Part shown: one piece after another, positions 42,316 through 50,550 of the stretch
Numbering within the stretch: the first letter of the stretch is position 1
Layout: each line of letters starts with the position of its first letter
DNA from: JACVCK01 sp041940385
GTDB taxonomy: Bacteria > Planctomycetota > Phycisphaerae > Phycisphaerales > UBA1924
DNA length: 64,000 nt
Direction of reading: 5' to 3'
NCBI GenBank assembly: GCA_041940385.1
Contig: JBGTSD010000001.1
Coordinates: 8,903 to 72,902 of the forward strand
The notes under the pieces: generated by a model
Told to the model about the DNA's origin: nothing
Databases searched by the model: none
The model's input: only the letters and a program-made list of their open reading frames with translations
Translations under genes and position numbers: made by a program

Positions 42316-43572
42316 ATGAAGACGATCCGCTCGACCGCTCTCCTCGCGCTCGCCGTGGGCGCCGCGTGCTCCGCCGGCGTCACCACCACGGTGCAGTACC
42401 ACCTCATCACCGGTCCGAACAATCTGCGCGCCCTGTCCGCGAACGACATGTCTCCGGACGGGCGGTACGTCGTCGGCGCGTACGACGACAACGGCGATCC
42501 GCTCCCGGACGGCAACTACCTCTGGGACACGGTGCTGAACACGTTCACCATCCTGCCGGCCGACGGCATCGACGCCGTGGGCGTGTCCGACGACGGAACC
42601 GTCGTGGTCGGCGATGTGCTGGATCCGAACTACAACTTCGCCGAGACCGCGGGCCGCTGGACCGCGCTCACCGGCTGGCAGAGCCTGGGCGCGCTGCCCA
42701 ACGCCGGCATGTGCCCGAGCGTCAGCAACTCCTACGAGGTCAGCGCCGACGGCAGCGTCGTCGTCGGGCTCTCGTGGGACGGCTGCAGCGGCCGCGGCTT
42801 CATCTGGACGCAGGCCAACGGCATGCAGGAGCTCGAGTCGCTCGCCAATGGCTCCAACCGCGCCTCCGTTGTCTCCTCCGACGGCGCAACCATCGCGGGT
42901 TTCGCGCAGGGCACGTTCAATCGCACGCCCGCCTCGTGGGACGGCCCGACGCTCGACGGCGAGCTCATCAGCCCGCCCTACAACGGCGACGCCGAAGGCG
43001 AGGTCCACGGCCTCAGCGATGACGGCTCGGTGCTCCTCGGCACGCAGTACCTGGGCGCGGGCGACTTCGCCTACGACGCGGTCAAGTGGGTCAACGGCGG
43101 AGCGCCGCAGCCCATCGGCGCCGGATCGCTGCTCACCGGCTGGGCCGGCCACGCGATGGACATCTCGAGCGACGGCACGATCGTCGGCTTCGACTTCCTG
43201 CAGGGCAATCGTCGCGCCTGGATCCAGCCCGAGGGCGCCGGCAATCTGCAGCTCCTGCACTTCTGGGCCAATCAGCGCGGCGCCGGCATCCCCGCGAACG
43301 TCAACCTCGAAGTGTGCCAGGCGATCTCGGCCGACGGGCGCTTCATCATCGGTCACGGCGCCACGACCGGCGCGTGGCGCATCGTCATCACGCGCACCGG
43401 CTGCCCGGGCGACGCCAACGGCGACGGCGTGGTGGACTTCGACGATCTCAACATCGTGCTCGGCAACTACAACATGACCGGCCAGGGTCTCCCCGGAGAC
43501 TTCGACAACGACAACGACGTCGACTTCGCCGACCTCAACACCGTGCTCGGCGCGTACAACCAGCCCTGCTGA
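42316..43572 (+). CDS. secreted repeat protein with dockerin-like EF-hand pair
   Basis: A 418-residue exported protein. After the signal peptide, residues about 35-360 contain repeated 'SxDGxxVVG' units ('SPDGRYVVGAYDD', 'SDDGTVVVGDVLD', 'SADGSVVVGLSWD', 'SADGRFIIGHG'), a HAF-repeat-like beta-propeller. The C-terminus holds two EF-hand/dockerin-type loops ('DANGDGVVDFDDLN', 'DFDNDNDVDFADLN'). The role is unknown; surface or matrix attachment is plausible. A textbook terminator follows. Confidence 0.82.
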   Translation: MKTIRSTALLALAVGAACSAGVTTTVQYHLITGPNNLRALSANDMSPDGRYVVGAYDDNGDPLPDGNYLWDTVLNTFTILPADGIDAVGVSDDGTVVVGDVLDPNYNFAETAGRWTALTGWQSLGALPNAGMCPSVSNSYEVSADGSVVVGLSWDGCSGRGFIWTQANGMQELESLANGSNRASVVSSDGATIAGFAQGTFNRTPASWDGPTLDGELISPPYNGDAEGEVHGLSDDGSVLLGTQYLGAGDFAYDAVKWVNGGAPQPIGAGSLLTGWAGHAMDISSDGTIVGFDFLQGNRRAWIQPEGAGNLQLLHFWANQRGAGIPANVNLEVCQAISADGRFIIGHGATTGAWRIVITRTGCPGDANGDGVVDFDDLNIVLGNYNMTGQGLPGDFDNDNDVDFADLNTVLGAYNQPC

Positions 43573-43645
43573 GCGCACGGCTTCCTTCTTTCCTGGAAAG
43601 CGGGCGCGGGCGGCCGCGACGCCGCCTCCCGCCCGATCCCCTCCG

Positions 43646-43685
43646 ATGGCCCGGCGAAGGACTCCTTCGCCGGGCCATTTCTTTT
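43646..43685 (+). terminator. rho-independent terminator after the repeat protein
   Basis: A perfect 15-bp stem (43646-43660 with 43664-43678), three-base loop, then TTCTTTTTC. One of the clearest terminators in the window. Confidence 0.88.
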
Positions 43686-43760
43686 TCATTGCGTCGGCAA
43701 CGGCCGCGGAGTACGATCTATCGACGATGGGCGCACATGGGCGCGGGACAGGGGCCACCA

Positions 43761-44162
43761 ATGGATCAGATCAAGGTGCTCTTCGTGGACGACGAGCCGC
43801 GCCTCCGCACCGTGTGGGAGCGGTTGATCGGCATGCAGGACGACATGGCCTGCGCGGGCACGCTCGCCTGCGCCGACGATCTGCCCCGCCGAGCCGCGGA
43901 AACCGGCGCCCATATCGCGCTGCTTGATCTGACCATGCCCGGGCGTGATCCCATCGAGGTCGCGGCGGAGGTGGCGGAGCGATGCCCCGATTGCCGCGTG
44001 GTCATCTACAGCGGACACAACGATCCCGAATCGATGCGTCGCGCGCACGAGGCCGGCGCCTGGGGATACGTCGACAAACTGGACGAGCCCGACGAGATCC
44101 TCGCGGCCCTGCGACGCATCGCCGCGGGAGAGCCCGTCTTCCCGCGCAGCTTCACGCACTGA
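43761..44162 (+). CDS. stand-alone receiver protein 1
   Basis: A 133-residue single-domain response regulator of NarL-like type: 'VLFVDDEPRLRTVW', acceptor Asp in 'IALLDLTMPGRDP', 'VIYSGHNDPESM' and 'GAWGYVDKLDEPDEIL'. It ends where a NarL regulator would enter its HTH domain, so it has no DNA-binding output. It is paralogous to the receiver at 49951, and the two flank the giant kinase. An in-frame ATG at 43737 is an alternative start; I prefer 43761 with AGGGG ahead of it. Confidence 0.88.
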   Translation: MDQIKVLFVDDEPRLRTVWERLIGMQDDMACAGTLACADDLPRRAAETGAHIALLDLTMPGRDPIEVAAEVAERCPDCRVVIYSGHNDPESMRRAHEAGAWGYVDKLDEPDEILAALRRIAAGEPVFPRSFTH

Positions 44163-44176
44163 CCCGCGCCGTCGCA

Positions 44177-44209
44177 TGAAGCCGGGATGAACGGGCGATG
44201 AGCGCCAAT
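44177..44209. repeat. three 11-bp-step TGA repeats between receiver 1 and the giant kinase
   Basis: TGAAG, TGAAC and TGAGC begin at 44177, 44188 and 44199, exactly 11 bp apart, like the TTCA boxes of the stress cassette read in reverse. No convincing -10 lies 11 nt beyond the last box, so a binding site is possible but not demonstrated. Confidence 0.35.
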
Positions 44210-44342
44210 TCATTCCGCGCTGATCGGCCTTCCGGCCGTTGAAACCAAATGACGACGATGAGATGATCGATGTCGCTGGAGACGCGCGGAGCGAACTCAC
44301 AGCCGACGACTCTCCCGTCGATTTCGAATCAGCGAGCGCTCC

Positions 44343-47300
44343 GTGAAGAAGAAGCCCCAGGCCGCACTATCTCACGAATCGCCGACCTCGCGGACGAGCG
44401 AACTCGCCGCGTCGCCGTCGTCCAATGGGCACGCGCCGGGCGCGAACGGGAGCGCCCGCGGCCACTGGACCAGTCTGCACAACGAGCAGGATCGCCTCGC
44501 CGCGGCGCTCGACGCCGCGCGCCTCGGCGTCTGGGAATGGGACATTGCTTCCGGCGTCGTCTCCTGGTCTCCGGGCCTCGAGGCCATTCACGGTCGCGAG
44601 CCGGGGAGCTTCGGCGGGACCGTCGAGGATGTTCTCGCCGACGTGCATCCCGACGACCTGGCGCGCGTGCAGGAATCGATCGGGCGCGCGCTCGAGACCG
44701 GCGCGCGTCACCACGTCGAGTATCGCATCCGCACCGCGTCCGGCGACGAGCGTTGGCTCGAAGCGCACGGCACGGTCGAACCGGGCGCCGATGGCCGACC
44801 CGTCCGCATGATCGGCGTGTGCATGGACGTCACCGCGCGCAAGCTCGCCGAACGAGCGAACGCCGACGCCCGGCGACGCGAACGCGAACTGACCTCGGCG
44901 CTCCCCGCGGCGATCTACACCTGCGATGCGCAGGGACGCGTGACGCAGTTCAACGACGCCGCCGTCGAGCTCTGGGGGCGGACGCCCACGATCGGCAAGG
45001 ACCTCTGGTGCGGCTCGCTCGTCATCTATCGACCGGACGGCGAGCTGCTGCCGCTCGAACAGTGCCCGATGGCGATCGCGCTCCGTGAGAATCGCGCGGT
45101 GCGCGGCGTCGAGATCGTCGTCGAGCGCCCGGACGGCACGCGCCGGAACGTGCTCCCCCATCCGACGCCGCTGCGCGACGACGAGGGGCGGCTGGTCGGC
45201 GCCATCAACATGCTCGTGGACATCACCGAGCGCAAGAAGGCGGAAGATCAGATCCGTCGGAGCGAGCGCGAGCTGGCCGACTTCTTCGACAACGCCTCGA
45301 TCGGCCTGCACTGGGTCGGCCCGGATGGGAAGGTGCTCCGGGTCAACCAGGCCGAGCTGGACCTGCTCGGCTATACCCGCGAGGAGTACGTCGGCCGCCA
45401 CATCGCCGATTTCCACGCGGACAAGGACGTCATCGACGACATCCTGGCTCGCCTGGGACGCGGCGAATCGCTCCACGAGTATCCCGCGCGCCTGCGCTGC
45501 AAGGACGGCTCGATCCGTCACGTGCTCATCAACTCCAGCGTCTACTTCGACAACGGCAAGTTCATCCACACCCGCTGCTTCACGCACGACGTCACCGAGC
45601 GCCGGCGCGCCGAAGCGGCGCTGCGCGACGCCGATGATCGGCTCAAGTCCATCCTCGCGCTCCAGCCCGCCGGCGTGTACGCCTGCGACGCGTCGGGGCG
45701 CGTCACGTTCTACAACCGGCGCGCCGCCGAACTCTGGGGCTACGAGCCGGACCTGTCGCGCCAGACGATCAACCACTGCGGCTTCCCGCGCCTCTTCCGC
45801 GCCGACGGCTCCGACCTGCCCCACGACCAGACCCCCATGGCCGACGCCGTGCGGAACGGACGAAGCTACCGGGACACGGAGGTCGTCGTCGAGCGCGCGA
45901 ACGGCTCGCGCCTGACGCTCAGCGTCAACATCGATCCGATCCGCGACGAGCACGGCCGGGTGACGGGGGCGATCAACGTCTTCACCGACGTGTCCGCGCG
46001 TCGGGCGGCGGAGCTCGCGCATCGCGAGGCGGACCGCGAACGCCGAGACGCCGCGGCGCTGCTCGAGGGCTCGCTCGATGCGCTGACCAAGCACATCGCG
46101 ATCCTCGACGGCAACGGCGTCATCCTGCGGGTCAACGCCGCGTGGCGGCGCTTCGCCGAGGAGAACGGGTTCACCGACCATGCGTTCGGCGTCGGCTCGA
46201 ACTACCTCGTTGCAGCCAGGCATCACGGCCAAGGCGACTCCGAGTGCGCAGCGGACGCCCAGGAAGCGGCCCGCGGCATCCGCGCGGTGATCGACGGCAA
46301 GTCGTCGTCGTACACGATGGAGTACCCCTGCCACAGCCCGACGGAGCGCCGCTGGTTCACCATGCGCGTCAACCGATTCGGCGAGGGCGATCAGGTGCGC
46401 GTGGTCGTGTCGCACGAGGACGTGACCGAGCGGCGCGAGGCCGAGGATGCCCGCGCGCAGACGGCGGCGCGCCTGGGCGTGGCGATCGACGCGACCAACC
46501 TCGGCACGTGGGACTACGACCCCATCGCGCAGAGGGCCCACTGGGACGATCGCTGCAAGGAGCTCTTCGGCTACGTCGGCAACGGCGACATCGACTACTA
46601 CCGCGACTTCCTCCAGATCCTTCACCCCGACGACCGCGCTCGAACCGACGAAGCCGTCCGCCGCGCGCTGGACCCCGAGGGCGACGGCGTGTACGCCGTG
46701 GAGTACCGCGCCATCGGCCGCGCCGACGGCGTGGAGCGCTGGCTGAAGGTCAACGGGCAGACCACGTTCGAGGACGGACGCGCCGTGCGGATGATCGGCT
46801 CGGTGCTCGACATCACGGAGTCCAAGCGCGCCCAAGCCGAGCTGGCCGCGGCCCGCGACGACCTCGCCGAACAGGTCGCGGTGCTGACGCGCCTGCACGA
46901 GCTCACCGTCCGCCTCGCCAATTCGCCCGACCTCGACGAGAGCCTGCTCGCCATCGTCGAGGCGCTCGTCGAATTGCACGGCGCGAACTCCGGATCGCTG
47001 TCGCTGTACGACGAGGACACCGGTCGCCTGGAGCACGGCGCCAGCGTCGGCTTCCCCGACGGGCTGCTCACGAGCGTCGGCGGCGTCGAGCCCGGCCCCG
47101 AGGCCGGTGCGTGCGGCGCCTGCTTCGCGCGCCGCGAGCGCGTCTTCGTCGAGGACACCGAGACCGATCCCCGGTTCGCCGCGTACCGCGACTTCGCCCG
47201 TGCGGCCGGCTTCCGCTCCGTCCACAGCACGCCGATCTTCACGCGCACCGGAACCATCCTCGGCGTGCTGTCCATCCAGCACCGCGAGCCCGGCCGGCCG

Positions 47301-49949
47301 AGCGATCGCGCGGTGCAGATCGCCGACCTCTGCGCCCGTCACGCGGCGGACACCATCGAGTCCGCGCGCAGCCAGCGCGCGGTCCGCGAGAGCGAGCAGC
47401 GCTATCGCTCGCTGACGCAGATCATCACGTCGATCGTCTGGACGACCGACGACGAAGGCCGGTTCGTCGCGCCGCAGGAGTCGTGGGCCGACTACACGGG
47501 CCAGACCTTCGAAGAGCTGCGCGGCTTCGGCTGGGCCGATGCGCTGCACCCCGACGATCGCGAACGCGTCCGCGCCGTCTGGGCCAAGGCCTGCGCCACC
47601 AAGTCGCTCTACGCCACGGAAGGACGGCTGTGGCACGCGGCGAGCAAGGCGTACCGACACTTCGAGGTGCGCGGCGTGCCGATCATCGACTCGGAAGGCG
47701 ACGTCCGCGAGTGGGTCGGCACGTGCATCGACGTGGAGGACCGCAAGCAGTTCGAGCACGCCCTCCGCGAGAGCGAGCAGCGCTTCCGCACCATGGCGGA
47801 CACCGCGCCGGCCATGTTGTGGATCACCGATCCATCCGGCTCCTGCACGTTCCTCTCGCGCGGCTGGTACGAGTTCACGGGCCAGACCGAAGAGACGGGC
47901 CTTGGCTTCGGATGGCTGAGCGCAGTGTACGAGCCCGATCGCCCGCGAATCGCGGCCCACTTCCGCGACGCCAGCCAGCGCCGCAAGCCGTTCTCCTTCG
48001 ACTACCGGTTCCGCCGGCCCGACGGCGAGATTCGCTGGCTCAGCGACTCCGGCCGGCCCCGCTTCGGCGTGAACGGCGAGTTCCTCGGCTACATCGGCTC
48101 GGTCATCGACGTCACCGAGCGCAAGCGGATCGAGGATGCGCTGCGCGAGAGCGAGGCGAAGTTCCGCAACCTCGCCGACACCATGTCGCAGTTCGCCTGG
48201 ATCGCCGACGAGACCGGGTGGATCCACTGGTACAACAAGCGCTGGTTCGAGTTCACCGGCACCACGCTCGACGAGATGAAGGGCTGGGGCTGGACCAAGG
48301 TCCATCACCCCGACCACGTGCAGCGCGTCGCCGATCACTTTGCCCGCCACATCCAGTCCGGCGAGCCGTGGGAGGACATCTTCCCGCTGCGCGGCTGCGA
48401 CGGGCGCTACCGGTGGTTCCTCTCGCGCGCCCTGCCGATCCGTGACGAGTCCGGGCGCATCACCCAGTGGTTCGGCACCAACACCGACATCACCGAGCAG
48501 CGCGAGGCCGAGCAAACCCTGCGCGAGAGCGAGCAGCGCTTCCGCGTCATGGCCGACCAGGCGCCGATGCTCGTCTGGATGGCCGACCTGTCGCGCGGCT
48601 GCAACTTCTTCAACAAGTCGTGGCTCGAGTTCACCGGCCGCCCCATGGATCACCTCCTCGGCGACGGCTGGCTGCAGGACGTGCACAGCGATGATCGCGC
48701 CCGACGCCTCGCCGCGTTCCTCACCGCGTTCGATCGGCGCGAGCCCTTCGAGGTCGAGTATCGCCTGCGCCGGCGCGACGGCGAGCACCGCTGGGTCGTC
48801 GACCGCGCCCAGCCGATGCTGAGCCCCGAGGGACACTTCGTCGGCTATGTCGGCTCCTGCGTGGACATCACCGAGCAGGTCCTGGCTCGCCAGGCGCTCG
48901 AGCGTCAGCAGGCGGCGCTCGAGAGCGCCGTGCGCGAGCGCACCGCGGAGCTCGAGGAGTCCAACGCGCGCCTTCGCCTCGCCGAACGCATGGCGGCGCT
49001 CGGCACGCTCTCCGCCGGCCTCGGGCACGACATGGGCAACCTCCTCGTGCCGGTGCGCGTCCGGCTGGAGTCGCTTAGCAAGTCCGATCTCTCGAACGAC
49101 CAGCTCGAGGACGTCGAGGCGATCCGCACGTCCGCGGAGTACCTGCGCCGCCTAGCCAGCGGCCTGCGCATGCTCGCGCTCGATCCGGAGCAGGCGGTCG
49201 CCGGCGAGACGACGCCGCTGCTCGCGTGGTGGTCCGAGGCGGAGCCGATGCTCAAGAATGTCCTGCCCCGGGCGATCTCGATCGAGTCACGCTTCCCCGA
49301 CACCGAGTGCCGCGTGGCGATCTCGAGGGCCGCGCTCACGCAGGTCATCTTCAATCTGGTGCAGAACGCCGGCGATGCGCTGCGTTCGCGCGGGTCGGGC
49401 GCGCTCACGATCGAGGCGACGCTCGACGACGACGCGGTGCGCCTCAGCGTCTCCGACGACGGGCCGGGGATGACGCCCGAGGTGCGGGCGCGCTGCATGG
49501 AGCCCTTCTACACCACCAAGCCGCGCGGCATCTCGACCGGGCTCGGGCTCGCGCTGGTCTACGGCCTGGTGCGCGAGGCCGGCGGCGCCGTCGAACTGCG
49601 CTCCGAGCCGGGCGTCGGCACCACCTTCACGCTCACCATCCCGCGCGTGCCCGACGAGTCCGGCGCAGCGGCCGGACCCCGACGCTCCGCCCTCGTCCGC
49701 GTGCGCGATGCGCGGCTGCGGGCGCTGGTCACGTCGGAGCTGCGCGCGCTGTCCTTCGATGTCCGCGAGAGCGCCGAGGCGCCGGACCTGATCATCAACG
49801 ACGAGCCAACCGTGCCTGCCAAGGCCGGCGCCGTCATCGCGCTGGTGGACCAGGGCGTCCCCGCGCCCGACGGTGTCGTCGTCATCGGACGACGACCGAC
49901 GCCAAGGCGCATCCGGGAAGCGGTGCGCACCGCCATGGAGGGACGGTGA
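44343..49949 (+). CDS. giant multi-PAS/GAF histidine kinase
   Basis: An 1868-residue kinase without membrane segments. I count ten PAS domains, most with PAC ends such as 'DITERK' or 'DVTERR': six before and four after one GAF domain (about residues 860-1020, 'LTRLHELTVRLANSPDLDESLLAIVEAL'). A phospho-His motif follows in 'LSAGLGHDMGNLLVPVRV', then ATPase motifs 'NLVQNAGDALRS', 'DDGPGMTPEVRARC' and 'STGLGLALVYGL'. The last 90 residues resemble a degenerate receiver lacking the acceptor Asp. The start codon is GTG without a strong ribosome site. Two stand-alone receivers flank it, the second 1 base downstream, and are its likely phosphate acceptors. The many PAS domains suggest integration of redox, light or ligand cues. 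Confidence 0.9.
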   Translation: MKKKPQAALSHESPTSRTSELAASPSSNGHAPGANGSARGHWTSLHNEQDRLAAALDAARLGVWEWDIASGVVSWSPGLEAIHGREPGSFGGTVEDVLADVHPDDLARVQESIGRALETGARHHVEYRIRTASGDERWLEAHGTVEPGADGRPVRMIGVCMDVTARKLAERANADARRRERELTSALPAAIYTCDAQGRVTQFNDAAVELWGRTPTIGKDLWCGSLVIYRPDGELLPLEQCPMAIALRENRAVRGVEIVVERPDGTRRNVLPHPTPLRDDEGRLVGAINMLVDITERKKAEDQIRRSERELADFFDNASIGLHWVGPDGKVLRVNQAELDLLGYTREEYVGRHIADFHADKDVIDDILARLGRGESLHEYPARLRCKDGSIRHVLINSSVYFDNGKFIHTRCFTHDVTERRRAEAALRDADDRLKSILALQPAGVYACDASGRVTFYNRRAAELWGYEPDLSRQTINHCGFPRLFRADGSDLPHDQTPMADAVRNGRSYRDTEVVVERANGSRLTLSVNIDPIRDEHGRVTGAINVFTDVSARRAAELAHREADRERRDAAALLEGSLDALTKHIAILDGNGVILRVNAAWRRFAEENGFTDHAFGVGSNYLVAARHHGQGDSECAADAQEAARGIRAVIDGKSSSYTMEYPCHSPTERRWFTMRVNRFGEGDQVRVVVSHEDVTERREAEDARAQTAARLGVAIDATNLGTWDYDPIAQRAHWDDRCKELFGYVGNGDIDYYRDFLQILHPDDRARTDEAVRRALDPEGDGVYAVEYRAIGRADGVERWLKVNGQTTFEDGRAVRMIGSVLDITESKRAQAELAAARDDLAEQVAVLTRLHELTVRLANSPDLDESLLAIVEALVELHGANSGSLSLYDEDTGRLEHGASVGFPDGLLTSVGGVEPGPEAGACGACFARRERVFVEDTETDPRFAAYRDFARAAGFRSVHSTPIFTRTGTILGVLSIQHREPGRPSDRAVQIADLCARHAADTIESARSQRAVRESEQRYRSLTQIITSIVWTTDDEGRFVAPQESWADYTGQTFEELRGFGWADALHPDDRERVRAVWAKACATKSLYATEGRLWHAASKAYRHFEVRGVPIIDSEGDVREWVGTCIDVEDRKQFEHALRESEQRFRTMADTAPAMLWITDPSGSCTFLSRGWYEFTGQTEETGLGFGWLSAVYEPDRPRIAAHFRDASQRRKPFSFDYRFRRPDGEIRWLSDSGRPRFGVNGEFLGYIGSVIDVTERKRIEDALRESEAKFRNLADTMSQFAWIADETGWIHWYNKRWFEFTGTTLDEMKGWGWTKVHHPDHVQRVADHFARHIQSGEPWEDIFPLRGCDGRYRWFLSRALPIRDESGRITQWFGTNTDITEQREAEQTLRESEQRFRVMADQAPMLVWMADLSRGCNFFNKSWLEFTGRPMDHLLGDGWLQDVHSDDRARRLAAFLTAFDRREPFEVEYRLRRRDGEHRWVVDRAQPMLSPEGHFVGYVGSCVDITEQVLARQALERQQAALESAVRERTAELEESNARLRLAERMAALGTLSAGLGHDMGNLLVPVRVRLESLSKSDLSNDQLEDVEAIRTSAEYLRRLASGLRMLALDPEQAVAGETTPLLAWWSEAEPMLKNVLPRAISIESRFPDTECRVAISRAALTQVIFNLVQNAGDALRSRGSGALTIEATLDDDAVRLSVSDDGPGMTPEVRARCMEPFYTTKPRGISTGLGLALVYGLVREAGGAVELRSEPGVGTTFTLTIPRVPDESGAAAGPRRSALVRVRDARLRALVTSELRALSFDVRESAEAPDLIINDEPTVPAKAGAVIALVDQGVPAPDGVVVIGRRPTPRRIREAVRTAMEGR

Positions 49950-49950
49950 G

Positions 49951-50376
49951 GTGGTAGATTCCAAAACGATCGGTGTGCTCTGCGTGGACGATAACGAGCA
50001 CGTGGCCGAAGCGTTGCGCGTGAAACTGCGCATCATCGGCGGCTTTGAGTGGAAGGGCTGGCTCGCCGACGCGGACGAGCTTGTCGAGGCCGTCGAGGAA
50101 CTCTGCCCCGATGTCGTCCTGCTCGACATCGACATGCCCGGCGCCGATCCGTTCGTGCAGCTCGGCTCGGTCTCCGAGCTGTGCCCCGACACGCGCGTGC
50201 TCATGTTCAGCGGGCACGTCCGGCGCGAGCTGGTCGACAAGGCGATCGAGGGCGGCGCGTGGGGCTACGTGTCGAAGAACGACGGCGAGGATGCGCTTGT
50301 CGCGGCGATCTGCGCGGTCGCCGCGGGCCAGTTCATCCTGTCTCCGGAAGTCCGCCTCGCCTGTGAACGAGAGTGA
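49951..50376 (+). CDS. stand-alone receiver protein 2
   Basis: A 141-residue receiver starting with GTG one base after the kinase stop, with GGAGGG 8 nt upstream. Key parts are 'VLCVDDNEHVAEAL', acceptor Asp in 'VVLLDIDMPGADPF', 'VLMFSGHVRREL' and 'GAWGYVSKNDGEDAL'. It parallels receiver 1 along its length and likewise stops where an HTH domain would begin. It is surely co-translated with the kinase. Downstream output is unknown. Confidence 0.9.
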   Translation: MVDSKTIGVLCVDDNEHVAEALRVKLRIIGGFEWKGWLADADELVEAVEELCPDVVLLDIDMPGADPFVQLGSVSELCPDTRVLMFSGHVRRELVDKAIEGGAWGYVSKNDGEDALVAAICAVAAGQFILSPEVRLACERE

Positions 50377-50385
50377 ACGGGCGGT

Positions 50386-50550
50386 CTACTCGCGCCGCTC
50401 GCCCGCCACGGGGCGTCCCTCCACTGTGAGCGTCGCCCGCTTGGCGCGCTTCCTGCGGCGGGGGACCAGCGTCCGGATCACCACGAACGCAGCGCCGAGC
50501 GCAAGGGCCGTCACCATCCAGAACTGCCAGTCGCCGACCGGAAAGCTCAT
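50386..50550 (-). CDS. small membrane protein coupled to feoB
   Basis: A 54-residue protein with one membrane helix ('WMVTALALGAAFVVIRTLV') and a strongly basic tail. Its ATG overlaps the feoB stop (ATGA). The position matches the small FeoB-associated membrane proteins of other bacteria, but the Cys residues typical of those are absent. Confidence 0.7.
   Translation of the reverse strand: MSFPVGDWQFWMVTALALGAAFVVIRTLVPRRRKRAKRATLTVEGRPVAGERRE

Noticed and set aside
44367..49028. 1553-codon reverse open frame under the giant kinase
   Set aside because: It mirrors the repeated PAS domains in antisense; the forward frame has coherent PAS, GAF and kinase motifs.
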